In this document: positions 35,921-44,644 of the stretch, one piece after another
How the letters are laid out: each line of letters starts with the position of its first letter
Numbering within the stretch: the stretch's first letter is position 1
Program-made: the position numbers and the translations under genes
The notes under the pieces: model-generated
Seen by the model: the letters and a program-made list of their open reading frames with translations, nothing else
The model's database searches: none
Told to the model about the DNA's origin: nothing
Source of the DNA: Oscillospiraceae bacterium
GTDB lineage: Bacteria; Bacillota; Clostridia; Oscillospirales; CAG-272
NCBI GenBank assembly: GCA_015063455.1
Contig: SVUC01000003.1
Coordinates: forward strand, 1 to 46,549
DNA: 46,549 nt
Direction of reading: 5' to 3'

Positions 35921-35970
35921 AAAATTCCCCGACAGTCTTAATCACAGGGCTGTCGGGGATCTCTTTATTT
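35921..35970. terminator. Strong bidirectional terminator (permease / YcxB-like)
   Basis: CCCCGACAG (35927-35935) pairs with CTGTCGGGG (35950-35958). T-rich tracts follow on both strands (atctctttatttt; on the minus strand aatttttatgc). It serves the two convergent genes. Confidence 0.85.
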
Positions 35971-36465
35971 TGCCATAGATTTGATTTTTTCTTTACATTC
36001 TTCCCACGAGCCTTCAACGAAGGCGTCTTTGTAGAGGCGGATCACAAGATTGTTATTGAGAAAAATCAGGATGAGATCGCCTTTTTCTTTGATTTTTTTG
36101 ATGTTTTCATATTTCAGCTTTGTGACGGAGGTGTGGTCGGTGAGAATGATCTCTTCATCTGCAAATTCCGTGGTTCTGGTCCATTCGGAGACGCCGTACG
36201 TTTTTGCGAGCATTTTGTATCTGTTTGACCAGACGACAGATCGCGAGAAAAACAGCTTGAATACGGAAAGAAGAACGAACAGGATCGAAAGATACCAGTT
36301 TATTGCCTCCCCGCCGCCGATCGAAAGGAGAATTATCATAGAAATCCCGATCACGCCGACAAGACACCAAAGAACGAAAACGGTAATGTTCGCCCAGCCG
36401 AAGAGGGTATATTCTTTTGCCCAGGACATAATAATTTTTTTCGTTATTTTGTATTCGTTTTTCAT
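35965..36465 (-). CDS. YcxB-like membrane protein
   Basis: This 166-aa protein has two membrane segments (about residues 23-48 and 56-72) followed by a YcxB-like C-terminal domain (EFADEEIILTDHTSVTKLKYENIKKIKEKGDLILIFL). The family is common in Firmicutes and has no known function. The ATG follows GAAAGGATCT. Its promoter is embedded in the terminator of potD. Confidence 0.78.
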   Translation of the reverse strand: MKNEYKITKKIIMSWAKEYTLFGWANITVFVLWCLVGVIGISMIILLSIGGGEAINWYLSILFVLLSVFKLFFSRSVVWSNRYKMLAKTYGVSEWTRTTEFADEEIILTDHTSVTKLKYENIKKIKEKGDLILIFLNNNLVIRLYKDAFVEGSWEECKEKIKSMAK

Positions 36466-36517
36466 AGCACAGATCCTTTCTCAGCTTTTTGTGGGGGATT
36501 TGTTGTTCTCTGATCCC

Positions 36518-36546
36518 ATTATACAACAAAAACGGCAGGGATACAA
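36518..36546 (-). promoter_or_regulatory. Promoter of the YcxB-like gene, overlapping the potD terminator
   Basis: On the minus strand, TTGTAT (36541-36546) and TATAAT (36518-36523) have a 17-bp spacer. The -35 lies in the loop of the potD terminator hairpin and the spacer contains its T-run. Confidence 0.7.
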
Positions 36547-36556
36547 TACCCCTGCC
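36525..36556 (-). terminator. Terminator of the pot operon
   Basis: On the minus strand, the stem GGCAGGG...CCCTGCC with the loop gtattgtat is followed by gtttttgttg, 18 bp after the potD stop. Confidence 0.82.
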
Positions 36557-36574
36557 AAAATTTTGCTGTGTGAC

Positions 36575-37633
36575 TCAGTCGCAGAGCGCGCGGAACTCTG
36601 TCCATACGTTGAGATGCGCGGTGTCCGCTTCCGCTGAGATGTTGCCGATCATTTCCATATTCTCTGAGGTGAATTCCTTGGGAAGAGTGAGGAAAGAACG
36701 GTATTCTTCGGAAATAAATTCTTCCGCTGCTGAATTTGTGCAGTAATAACCGAGGTATTCGTAGCAGTCAGCGGCGATCTCAGGTGTGAGAATGTATTCG
36801 ATGAACTTGTGAGCCGCATCGGAGTTCGGAGCTTTTGACGGGATGAACATTCCCATAATACCAAAGCCGATTCCTTCGTCGGGGAATACTATTTCAAGAG
36901 ACGGATCGGTCATCTTTGCGAGAGTAACCTGAGAGGTGTACATTACGGCTGCGCTGACCTCGCCTGAGAGAAGATCGTCCTGGATGTTGTCATCCTTGAT
37001 AAGTCTGATGTTCGGTGCAAGAGATTTGAGCTTTTCGCCTGCCGCGATGATCTCGTCTTCGGAGAGGGTGTTGTAGCTCTTTCCGTTGATCTTGAGAGCC
37101 ATACCGTTAATTACACGGTAGTTTGATATGATACCGACAGAATCTTCGAGAGACGGATCCCAGAGATCGCTGTAGCCTTTGATATCAACAGAAACTTTCG
37201 CAGGATCATATACGATCGTCTGAACACCCGCGCCGTAGGGAACGGTGTATTCGTCTGTGGGATCGAAGAACTGTCCCTGATATACGGGATTTACGTTTGT
37301 GATTGAGGGGATCTTCGATCTGTCGATCTTCTGAACAAGACCTTCAGCGATAGCGGCTTCGATGATGTAGTCGTCAGCGATTATGAGGTCGTAGTCTCCG
37401 CCGTCCGCCGCCTCAAGCTTGGAGAGCATAGTTTCGTTGTAGTCGAAATTGACGTAGTTTACGTCGATCGAATATTTTTCTTCAAATCCTGCAATGACTT
37501 CGTCGGGGAACATTCCTGCCCAGGTGTAGAGGTTCAGAGTTTCTTCATTTTTTGATCCGCACGATGAAAGAGTAAGCGCGGATGAGACGATAAGGGTAAG
37601 CGCGAGGATGAAGGTGAGAATTTTCTTTTTCAT
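36575..37633 (-). CDS. potD: Spermidine/putrescine ABC transporter substrate-binding lipoprotein
   Basis: This 352-aa protein has a lipoprotein signal peptide (KKKILTFILALTLIVSSALTLSSC, lipobox LSSC) and the PotD/PotF periplasmic-binding fold (NLYTWAGMFPDEVIAGFEEKY, DLIIADDYIIEAA, VPYGAGVQTIVYDP, GEVSAAVMYTSQV). It captures polyamine outside the membrane and delivers it to PotBC. The second ATG (37633) was chosen because GGAG overlaps the first ATG at 37639 and stands six bases before the second. It is the last gene of potA-potB-potC-potD and ends at a good terminator. Confidence 0.92.
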   Translation of the reverse strand: MKKKILTFILALTLIVSSALTLSSCGSKNEETLNLYTWAGMFPDEVIAGFEEKYSIDVNYVNFDYNETMLSKLEAADGGDYDLIIADDYIIEAAIAEGLVQKIDRSKIPSITNVNPVYQGQFFDPTDEYTVPYGAGVQTIVYDPAKVSVDIKGYSDLWDPSLEDSVGIISNYRVINGMALKINGKSYNTLSEDEIIAAGEKLKSLAPNIRLIKDDNIQDDLLSGEVSAAVMYTSQVTLAKMTDPSLEIVFPDEGIGFGIMGMFIPSKAPNSDAAHKFIEYILTPEIAADCYEYLGYYCTNSAAEEFISEEYRSFLTLPKEFTSENMEMIGNISAEADTAHLNVWTEFRALCD

Positions 37634-37651
37634 AAGCATCTCCGTTAGATT

Positions 37652-38437
37652 TTATTTTAATTTTTTGTCGGCAAATTTTCTGACTGCCGCCGCAAGTGCA
37701 TAGCACAAAAAAGTTACGGCGAGCATTATCGCGCAGAGCGCATTGATCTTCGGGGAAACCCCTGTTTTGAGCTGTGTATATACAATGATCGGCAGCGTGT
37801 TCACTCGTACTCCCGTGACGAAGATCGAGATTATCACGTCGTCAAAGCTCATTGCGAATGAGAGGAACATTCCCGAGAGAACAGCAGGCATAATGAGAGG
37901 CAGGGTAACTGTGAAAAACGCGGTTATCGGTGAAGCACCGAGATCACGCGCCGCCTCGATCTCGACCATACTCATTCCTTCAAGACGGGAGGAGACCTGC
38001 GTATAGATGTACGGTATACAGAATGCGGTGTGCGCTATCACAAGAGTGAGCATTCCGAATGGGAGCGAGAGAAGCTCAAAGAATGCGAGAAACACCATTC
38101 CGAGAACGATTTCGGGAATAATAAGAGGAAGGAGTGCCATTTTTGATACGGCGTATTTCATCGGCAGGCGTGCATTTTTTATCGTCAGGGCTGCAGATGT
38201 TGCGATAAACGCCGCCAGGAGAGAGGACGAGAATGCGAGGATAACTGAGTTGAATAGACCCTCAAGCATTGCGTCGTCCCGCAGGAGAGACTGATACCAT
38301 TTCAGAGAGAATCCGTCCCACGTCGACGATATTCTGCTTCCGTTGAAGGAATAAACAACGACGACGATGATAGGCAGATATGTCAGCGCTGTCATCAGTA
38401 TTGTGTACGCCGCAGACAATTTATTCGTTTTTTTCAT
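37652..38437 (-). CDS. potC: Spermidine/putrescine ABC transporter permease
   Basis: This 261-aa inner-membrane permease has six predicted helices and the EAA loop EIEAARDLGASPITAFFTVTLPLIMP that contacts PotA. The start MKKTNKLSAAYTILM at 38437 fits the family; the longer track ORF (38521) reads back through the potB end. The gap between the potB stop and this start is 44 bp, with only AAGG about 14 nt upstream as a ribosome site, which is looser than elsewhere in the operon. Confidence 0.88.
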   Translation of the reverse strand: MKKTNKLSAAYTILMTALTYLPIIVVVVYSFNGSRISSTWDGFSLKWYQSLLRDDAMLEGLFNSVILAFSSSLLAAFIATSAALTIKNARLPMKYAVSKMALLPLIIPEIVLGMVFLAFFELLSLPFGMLTLVIAHTAFCIPYIYTQVSSRLEGMSMVEIEAARDLGASPITAFFTVTLPLIMPAVLSGMFLSFAMSFDDVIISIFVTGVRVNTLPIIVYTQLKTGVSPKINALCAIMLAVTFLCYALAAAVRKFADKKLK

Positions 38438-38481
38438 GATCGGTAATATGACCTTGATTGTTGATACAAATTTTTGGGGGA

Positions 38482-39333
38482 TCAGCGTTCGTGCTTCGGT
38501 TTTCTGAGAAGGAGGGCACACACGGCGGCGGTCAGAAGCATAAGAACCGATGCGAGCGCGGCGGCACCCGGCTTGTTGTGCGATTTCATAAGAAGCTCTT
38601 CAATGAGGCTTCCGACGAGGACAACTTTGTTTCCGCCGAGGATCGACGCGATAAAGAACAGTCCCATTGACGGGATAAATGTGAGCACGATACCCGTCGC
38701 GAGTCCGGGGCGTGTGAGAGGAAGGGTTACGGTGAGAAAAGCTTTGATCTTACCTGCACCAAGATCGCGCGAGGCTTCGATCAGTGTGGGATCGAGCTTT
38801 TCTGCGACCTGATAAACCGAGGTAAACATAAAAGGAAGGAGAACATACACCATTCCCACTACTACGGCGGGGTAGGTGTACAGAAGCTTCAGCGGCTCAC
38901 TTGTGAGTCCGACTGCCATAAGGAGCTTGTCAAGGAGTCCGTTTGCGCGGAAAATTATGATCCAGCCGTAGAGGCGCAGGAGTGAATTTACCCAATAGGG
39001 AATCACCTGCATTGTGTAGATGAATCTGCTCATCTTCTTCGGAAGCATTGCGGCAGCCAGCCCGAACGGATACCCGATCAAAACAACGAGGATGGTTGAG
39101 ATGAGGGCGAGCTCGAGAGACTCCGCAAACGTTTTGAGGTACATTCCCGAGAAGACTTCTGCGTAATTTTCAAGAGTAAAGACCGAGGTGTAATCCCATC
39201 CGTCGCGTGTGCTGAACGAGAGTGCGATCATAAGGATCAACGGACCGAGCACAAACACGAGAGTAAAGAGATAAAGCGGAAGGGAGGCGAGGGTCGAGAG
39301 GGCGGCTTTCCTTTTTCTGATTCCGTTTTTCAT
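38482..39333 (-). CDS. potB: Spermidine/putrescine ABC transporter permease
   Basis: This 283-aa permease has six predicted membrane helices and the EAA loop LIEASRDLGAGKIKAFLTVTLPLTRP. It forms the channel with PotC. The start codon shares one base with the potA stop (TGATG), so translation is coupled. The N-terminal MKNGIRKRKAALSTL leader is basic, as expected for a cytoplasmic end. Confidence 0.9.
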   Translation of the reverse strand: MKNGIRKRKAALSTLASLPLYLFTLVFVLGPLILMIALSFSTRDGWDYTSVFTLENYAEVFSGMYLKTFAESLELALISTILVVLIGYPFGLAAAMLPKKMSRFIYTMQVIPYWVNSLLRLYGWIIIFRANGLLDKLLMAVGLTSEPLKLLYTYPAVVVGMVYVLLPFMFTSVYQVAEKLDPTLIEASRDLGAGKIKAFLTVTLPLTRPGLATGIVLTFIPSMGLFFIASILGGNKVVLVGSLIEELLMKSHNKPGAAALASVLMLLTAAVCALLLRKPKHER

Positions 39334-40421
39334 CAGACGTCCTCATCTTTCTCGCAGATGACGCCCGCATAAGGGGGAATCGACAGCTCAAGCTGATCTC
39401 CCGCGGAGACACTCATGTCAAGTCCGTACCGCAATGTTGTGATGCCTGTTCCGTGGACGTTGCAGGAGATACGCATTACACCGCCTGAGAAGCTGACGTC
39501 ATCGACCACTCCGTTCACCGTTGAGCTGTTGTCATTTGCGCCGACGGTGATCTTCTCACCTCGAACCGAGACGAAAACGGTGTCACCGCTTGTGTGTCCT
39601 CGTCCGCCTTCGCGGACAGTCAGAGTTGTACCCGCAAATTTTACGGTATTTTCGGAAACATAAGTGCAGGGGAGAATGTTCGAGTCTCCGACGAATCGTG
39701 CAATGTAGACGTACTCGGGAGAATCGTATATTTCGGACGGCGTGCCGATCTGGAGAAATCTGCCGTTTTTCATAACGGCGACGCGGTCTGACATATTCAG
39801 CGCTTCTTCCTGATCGTGCGTGATATATATGAACGTGATTCCGAGATCCTTTTGCAGTTTTTTGAGTTCTCCCTGCATTTCGCGTCTGAGGTTGAGATCA
39901 AGAGCGCCGAGAGGCTCGTCGAGCAGGAGTATCTTCGGTGCTGAGATCACGGCACGGGCGATTGCGACTCGCTGTTTCTGACCGCCCGAGAGGGATGAGG
40001 GGAAGCGTTTTTCGAATCCTGACATTCTCACAAGCGCGAGAGCGTCTGCGACGCGTCTGGCAATTTCAGCCGTCTGAGGCTTATTTTTTGCGATCTTCAA
40101 GGGGTATGCGACGTTGTCAAAGACGTTCATATGCGGGAAAAGCGCATAATTCTGGAAAACGGTATTTACGTCACGCTTATTCGGATCGGCGGATGTAATG
40201 TTATCTCCGGCGAGGAAGATCTCTCCCCCATCCGGGATCTCAAGGCCGCTGATGATTCGGAGAAGTGTGGTTTTTCCGCATCCCGATGATCCGAGGATCG
40301 TGAGAAACTCGCCTTCGTGTACGTCAAACGAGAGGTCGCGTATTACTTTGGTATCCCCAAAGGCTTTTGAAACCCCTTTGACTGAGAGGATAATTTCGTT
40401 TTGCCGAGTGTTTTTATCCAT
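39333..40421 (-). CDS. potA: Spermidine/putrescine ABC transporter ATPase
   Basis: This 362-aa ABC ATPase has Walker A GSSGCGKTT (residues 44-52), Q-loop QNYALFPHM, signature LSGGQ (144-148), Walker B ILLLDEPLGALD and H-loop ITHDQEEAL. A C-terminal TOBE-like regulatory domain follows from about residue 240. It energises polyamine import through PotBC. It is first in the operon, with a consensus-like promoter about 50 bp upstream. Confidence 0.93.
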   Translation of the reverse strand: MDKNTRQNEIILSVKGVSKAFGDTKVIRDLSFDVHEGEFLTILGSSGCGKTTLLRIISGLEIPDGGEIFLAGDNITSADPNKRDVNTVFQNYALFPHMNVFDNVAYPLKIAKNKPQTAEIARRVADALALVRMSGFEKRFPSSLSGGQKQRVAIARAVISAPKILLLDEPLGALDLNLRREMQGELKKLQKDLGITFIYITHDQEEALNMSDRVAVMKNGRFLQIGTPSEIYDSPEYVYIARFVGDSNILPCTYVSENTVKFAGTTLTVREGGRGHTSGDTVFVSVRGEKITVGANDNSSTVNGVVDDVSFSGGVMRISCNVHGTGITTLRYGLDMSVSAGDQLELSIPPYAGVICEKDEDV

Positions 40422-40472
40422 TTATTAATAACCTTATTTTAAGACTATAGTTGGAATATTTTCCACAAATAT

Positions 40473-40501
40473 ATAATATCACATATCTGTGGGTGTGTCA
40501 A
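40473..40501 (-). promoter_or_regulatory. Promoter of the potABCD operon
   Basis: On the minus strand, TTGACA (40496-40501) and TATTAT (40473-40478) are spaced by 17 bp, about 50 bp from the potA ATG. Confidence 0.8.
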
Positions 40502-40542
40502 TTATTAAAAAATATTTTTGTGAATTTAAGATTTGATTTTTT

Positions 40543-41037
40543 TGAAGCAATTTGCGGGATGCAAATTGCAATAAGATTTTTATTGTCCTGCGCGGAGGGC
40601 GTATCAAATTTCATATCGCCGAGAGCGATAGATTCTTTTTCCACTGCGCGTGGGGCGCATAAGGACCTTGGCGGCAGGTCCTTATGAATCCAGCCGCTTA
40701 AGGCGGGGGTCGTATTAATTCACTGAAAGTGAATTAATACTCAGATCCCCCCTTAAGAATCCCCCCTAAAACTACGGATATAACATAAGCGGGACGCGGC
40801 CAACAACTGCCGCGTCGATGAGGTATAACTTGAAATTTGTACCCATAGGGGAGAATTCTTAAAGAGGGGATGTGGCTCCGCCACCCCCTCGTTGAGCGCC
40901 TGAATTCACAAAGACCCGGCGTGAGGGTCTTTGTGCGCCCCACGCGCAGTGGAAAGAAAGATATAACGATTTGTATGAATCGAATTTTTGTGTGCCCTCC
41001 GCGCAGTGGAAAGAAAGATCTAACGATTTAAGAAATC
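40543..41037 (+). repeat. Dispersed palindromic element, copy D
   Basis: This is a full copy in canonical orientation: outer GCAATTTGC/GCAAATTGC hairpin, left arm ggcgcataaggacc..ggtccttatgaatcc, gaattaatac hairpin (ttaattcactgaaagtgaattaa), ccccccttaagaatcccccct tract, GACGCGG..CCGCGTC hairpin, ggggagaattcttaaagagggg box and right arm gacccggcgtgagggtc. The core from ggcgc to gcgcc spans 40654-40939 (286 bp). Between the outer hairpin and the left arm there is an extra ~55-bp module (gggcgtatcaaatttcatatcgccgagagcgatag) not found in copy E. At the right end the gcgcagtggaaagaaagat spacer is duplicated. No gene is present. Confidence 0.85.
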
Positions 41038-41059
41038 GTAATCTGATTAATTTACTTTT

Positions 41060-41480
41060 AGGGAAGCAATTTGCCGGATGCAAATTGCGATAGGTTTTCT
41101 TTGTCCTACGCGGACGGCGCATAAGGACCTTGGCGGCAGGTCCTTATGAATCCAGCCGCTTAAGGAGGGGGTCGTGTTAATTCACTAAAAGTGAATTAAC
41201 ACTCAGATCCCCCCTTAAGAATCCCCCCTAAAACTACGGATATAACATAAGCGGGACGCGGCCAACAACTGCCGCGTCGATGAGGTTGAACTATAAGTTT
41301 ACACCAATAGGGGAGAATTCTTAAAGAGGGGATGTGGCATCCCGAAGGGAATGCCCCCTCTTTAAGTGCCTGGATTCACAAGGACTCGGCACGAGAGTCC
41401 TTGTGCGCCCTCCGCGTAGGAGCAATCTTCCGTGCGATTCGCACGAATCGAAATTTGATACGCCGCACGGCAGCGCAAAT
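41060..41480 (+). repeat. Dispersed palindromic element, copy E
   Basis: This is the most canonical copy, tandem to copy D with a start-to-start distance of about 518 bp. The core spans 41116-41409 (294 bp). Left and right ends are inverted relatives: ggcgcataaggacc..ggtccttatgaatcc against ggattcacaaggactc..gagtccttgtgcgcc. It ends with CGATTCG-CA-CGAATCG. No ORF was accepted. Confidence 0.85.
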
Positions 41481-41531
41481 CCTTCCACCCATAATTATGA
41501 ATAAATCCCCATAAAAATTCAAAATATAGGT

Positions 41532-41577
41532 TTGATTTTTACCAAAAAATAATATATGATATACATTGTATATCATA
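41532..41577 (+). promoter_or_regulatory. Promoter with overlapping 23-bp palindromic operator
   Basis: TATGATATACA-T-TGTATATCATA (41555-41577) is a perfect 11-bp inverted repeat. A -35 TTGATT (41532-41537), with a 17-bp spacer, puts the -10 TATGAT exactly on the first six bases of the palindrome. It lies about 60 bp before the activase ATG, so a dimeric repressor there would block polymerase. The cognate regulator is not evident in the window. Confidence 0.72.
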
Positions 41578-41635
41578 GAAAAGGTTTAATTATCGAACAA
41601 TAAGATAATGTGAACTAAAATTCAGAAGGAAAAGT

Positions 41636-44620
41636 ATGATTTTTGATAAAATAACAAAATCTGCACACACTCTCTCGCTCGGTATTGACGTCGGATCAAC
41701 GACCGCAAAGCTCGCACTCGTTGACGCAGGCAAATGTATCTATTCGACTTACGAAAGACATTTTGCAAGGATCCGCCAGACCCTCTCCCGTATGCTCAGC
41801 GATGCAAAAAAAGTGATCGGTGAGCGCGAATTCACCGTCGCTGTGTCCGGCTCGGCAGGACTCGGACTTGCTGAGGCAGCTGAGATCCCGTTTGTTCAGG
41901 AGGTCTGGGCGACGTCGGAGGTCATCAAAAAAATGGATCCCGACACGTCCGTTGTCATCGAGCTCGGCGGCGAGGATGCGAAGATAATCTTCTTCGACGG
42001 AGGAACAGACGAGAGAATGAACGGTACCTGTGCAGGAGGTACGGGTGCATTCATCGACCAGATGGCATCTCTCCTTGACGTCTCCCCCGATGAGCTTGAC
42101 GTACTCGCGCTTGAGCACAAAAAGATCTACCCGATCGCATCACGATGCGGAGTTTTTGCAAAAACTGACGTTCAGCCTCTTCTCAATCAAGGTGCATCGA
42201 AAGCGGATATAGCCGCAAGTATCTATCAGGCGGTAGTTAATCAGACGATTGCGGGACTCGCTCAGGGAAGACGTATAGAAGGACGTGTTATGTTTCTCGG
42301 CGGACCTCTTTATTTCTGCCGCGGACTCAGAGAGAGATTTGTGGAAACTCTCCGCCTCGACGAAGAGCACGCAATATTTCCCGATTACGCAAGAAATGCA
42401 GTGTCTCTCGGCGCGGCACTTTACTCGGAGAAAGCCTGTGAGAAAAAATATAAAATCACCGAGCTGATAGGCCTCATCGAAAACGCGAAGATCAACTCGA
42501 CCTCAACAAGAACAGCTCCGCTTTTTGAAAATGAGGAGGAATACAAGGAATTTGCCGCTCGTCACGCAAAGGCTGCCGTTGAGATCAAATCGCTCGACGA
42601 TTACTCGGGCAAGGCGTACATAGGTATCGACTGCGGAAGCACGACCACAAAGCTCACCGTAATCGGCGAAGATAATGAGATCCTTTATACATATTACGAT
42701 TCAAACCGCGGTAATCCTGTCGAGATCGTTAAGGCTGAGCTTGCCGAAATTTACAAAAAATGCTCGGACAGAGTGAAAATTGCAGGCTCTGCTGTAACAG
42801 GATACGGCGAGGACCTTATCAGACACGCGTTTTCCGTCGATTACGGAATCGTTGAGACGATCGCGCACTATACTGCCGCGAAATATTTCAAGCCCGAGGT
42901 CGATTTTATTCTCGATATCGGCGGGCAGGATATAAAATGCTTCAAGATCAGAAACGGCGCTGTCGACAGAATTATGCTCAACGAGGCGTGCTCGTCTGGA
43001 TGCGGATCGTTTATTGAAACATTTGCAAACAGTATGCACCTCTCAGCCGCAGATTTTGCGAAGAAAGCACTCTTTGCCGCGGCTCCCGTCAATCTCGGAA
43101 GCAGATGCACAGTTTTTATGAACTCGCAGGTCAAGCAGTCGCAGAAGGACGGCGCAACCGTTGAGGATATCTCGGCAGGACTTTCGATCTCCGTTGTCAA
43201 GAACGCGATCTATAAGGTGATCCGCGCTCATTCAGCGGACGAGCTCGGTGAAAACATCGTTGTTCAGGGCGGTACGTTCAATAACGACGCGGTACTCCGC
43301 GCATTCGAGCGTGAGATCGGCAGAGATTGTGTACGCCCAACGATCGCAGGACTTATGGGTGCGTACGGTGCGGCACTTTACTCAAAAACCAAGGCGGAAG
43401 AGACGGGAGAGGATTCGAGAATAATTTCTCAGGCATCTCTCAAGGTCTTCACGCATCAGTCAAAAACTACGACTTGCCGCGGATGTACAAATAATTGTCT
43501 CCTTACCGTCAATACATTCTCGGGCGGGGAGAGATTCATCTCGGGAAACAAGTGCGAGAAGGGAGCAGGGAATTCCTCTGCTGTTGACGGAGTGCCGAAT
43601 CTCCACGAATACAAGAGAAACAAGCTCCTCTCAATGTGTCCGACCGCGTCAGCTGTTGATAAAACAAAGATCGCGCCGCGCGGCATGATAGGACTTCCCC
43701 TGTGCCTCGGAATGTACGAGCTCCTTCCGCTGTGGGTTGGAATTTTCGAAAATCTCGGATTTACCCCCGTTTCGTCGGGTATGTCCTCGAAGAAGATCTA
43801 CGAAAAGGGACAGTTCTCGATCCCGTCAGATACAGCGTGCTATCCCGCAAAGATAATGCACGGACACATTGAAGTTTTGTGTGAAAATGGTATCGACACG
43901 ATCTTCTATCCGCGACTCACCTGGAATATAGATGAGGGAATGAGTGACAATCACTATAATTGTCCCGTTGTTGCGTATTACAGTGAGCTGCTCTGGGGAA
44001 ATATGGATTCACTCAAGGAAAAAGGACGCAGATTCCTATACCCGTACCTCTGCCTCGATAACGAAAAAGAGCTTTCGGCGGGGATCTACAAGGAATTCTC
44101 TCCGCTTTATCCCGATATGAAAAAATCAGAGGTGAGGGCGGCGGTCAAGGCAGGATTCGAGAAACTGAAAAAATATATGGATCGCGTAAAAAAGGAAGGC
44201 GAATACGCCCTCAGATACGCGAGAGAAAACTCGATGCCCATTATGATCCTCGCAGGACGTCCGTACCACGCGGACGCTGAGATCGGCCACGGAATCGACA
44301 AGCTTGCGGTATCTCTCGGATTTGTTGTCGTGTCTGAGGATTCGGTTTACCACCTCGCAGAAACGCCTGAGGTGAAGGTGCTCAATCAGTGGACTTATCA
44401 CTCACGTCTTTACAGATCGGCTGAATTTGCGGCACAGAACGATGACGTTCAGCTTGTACAGCTTGTGTCGTTCGGATGCGGAGTTGACGCGATCACCACT
44501 GACGAGGTCAAGCGTATCCTCGAATCGCAGGGCAAGTATTATACGCAGATCAAGATCGACGAGATCGCAAACCTCGGCGCCGTCAAGATCAGACTCCGCT
44601 CACTTGCGGCAGTACTTTAA
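41636..44620 (+). CDS. Acyl-CoA dehydratase activase, double-domain (BadF/HgdC type)
   Basis: This 994-aa protein has two tandem ASKHA activase domains. The first has GIDVGSTTAK, GGEDAKIIF, CAGGTGAFID (Cys132) and SRCGVFAKTD (Cys171). The second has GIDCGSTTTK (about residue 331), GGQDIKCFKI, SSGCGSFIE (Cys456) and SRCTVFMNS (Cys491). The 39-residue Cys132-Cys171 spacing equals that of the [4Fe-4S] ligands Cys127/Cys166 in HgdC. A DUF2229-type region follows (CRGCTNNC, GLPLCLGMYELLPLWVG, DTACYPAKIMHGH). Activases of this group use ATP to drive an electron into 2-hydroxyacyl-CoA dehydratases or benzoyl-CoA reductase; the partner of these long clostridial proteins is not established. AGAAGGA precedes the ATG. 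Confidence 0.85.
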   Translation: MIFDKITKSAHTLSLGIDVGSTTAKLALVDAGKCIYSTYERHFARIRQTLSRMLSDAKKVIGEREFTVAVSGSAGLGLAEAAEIPFVQEVWATSEVIKKMDPDTSVVIELGGEDAKIIFFDGGTDERMNGTCAGGTGAFIDQMASLLDVSPDELDVLALEHKKIYPIASRCGVFAKTDVQPLLNQGASKADIAASIYQAVVNQTIAGLAQGRRIEGRVMFLGGPLYFCRGLRERFVETLRLDEEHAIFPDYARNAVSLGAALYSEKACEKKYKITELIGLIENAKINSTSTRTAPLFENEEEYKEFAARHAKAAVEIKSLDDYSGKAYIGIDCGSTTTKLTVIGEDNEILYTYYDSNRGNPVEIVKAELAEIYKKCSDRVKIAGSAVTGYGEDLIRHAFSVDYGIVETIAHYTAAKYFKPEVDFILDIGGQDIKCFKIRNGAVDRIMLNEACSSGCGSFIETFANSMHLSAADFAKKALFAAAPVNLGSRCTVFMNSQVKQSQKDGATVEDISAGLSISVVKNAIYKVIRAHSADELGENIVVQGGTFNNDAVLRAFEREIGRDCVRPTIAGLMGAYGAALYSKTKAEETGEDSRIISQASLKVFTHQSKTTTCRGCTNNCLLTVNTFSGGERFISGNKCEKGAGNSSAVDGVPNLHEYKRNKLLSMCPTASAVDKTKIAPRGMIGLPLCLGMYELLPLWVGIFENLGFTPVSSGMSSKKIYEKGQFSIPSDTACYPAKIMHGHIEVLCENGIDTIFYPRLTWNIDEGMSDNHYNCPVVAYYSELLWGNMDSLKEKGRRFLYPYLCLDNEKELSAGIYKEFSPLYPDMKKSEVRAAVKAGFEKLKKYMDRVKKEGEYALRYARENSMPIMILAGRPYHADAEIGHGIDKLAVSLGFVVVSEDSVYHLAETPEVKVLNQWTYHSRLYRSAEFAAQNDDVQLVQLVSFGCGVDAITTDEVKRILESQGKYYTQIKIDEIANLGAVKIRLRSLAAVL

Positions 44621-44644
44621 TCTAAGATGAACTTTGTAGTGTGA

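Noticed and set aside
36489-36746. Plus-strand ORF across the pot terminator
   Set aside because: It lies antisense to potD and over the terminator/promoter block, with no family resemblance.
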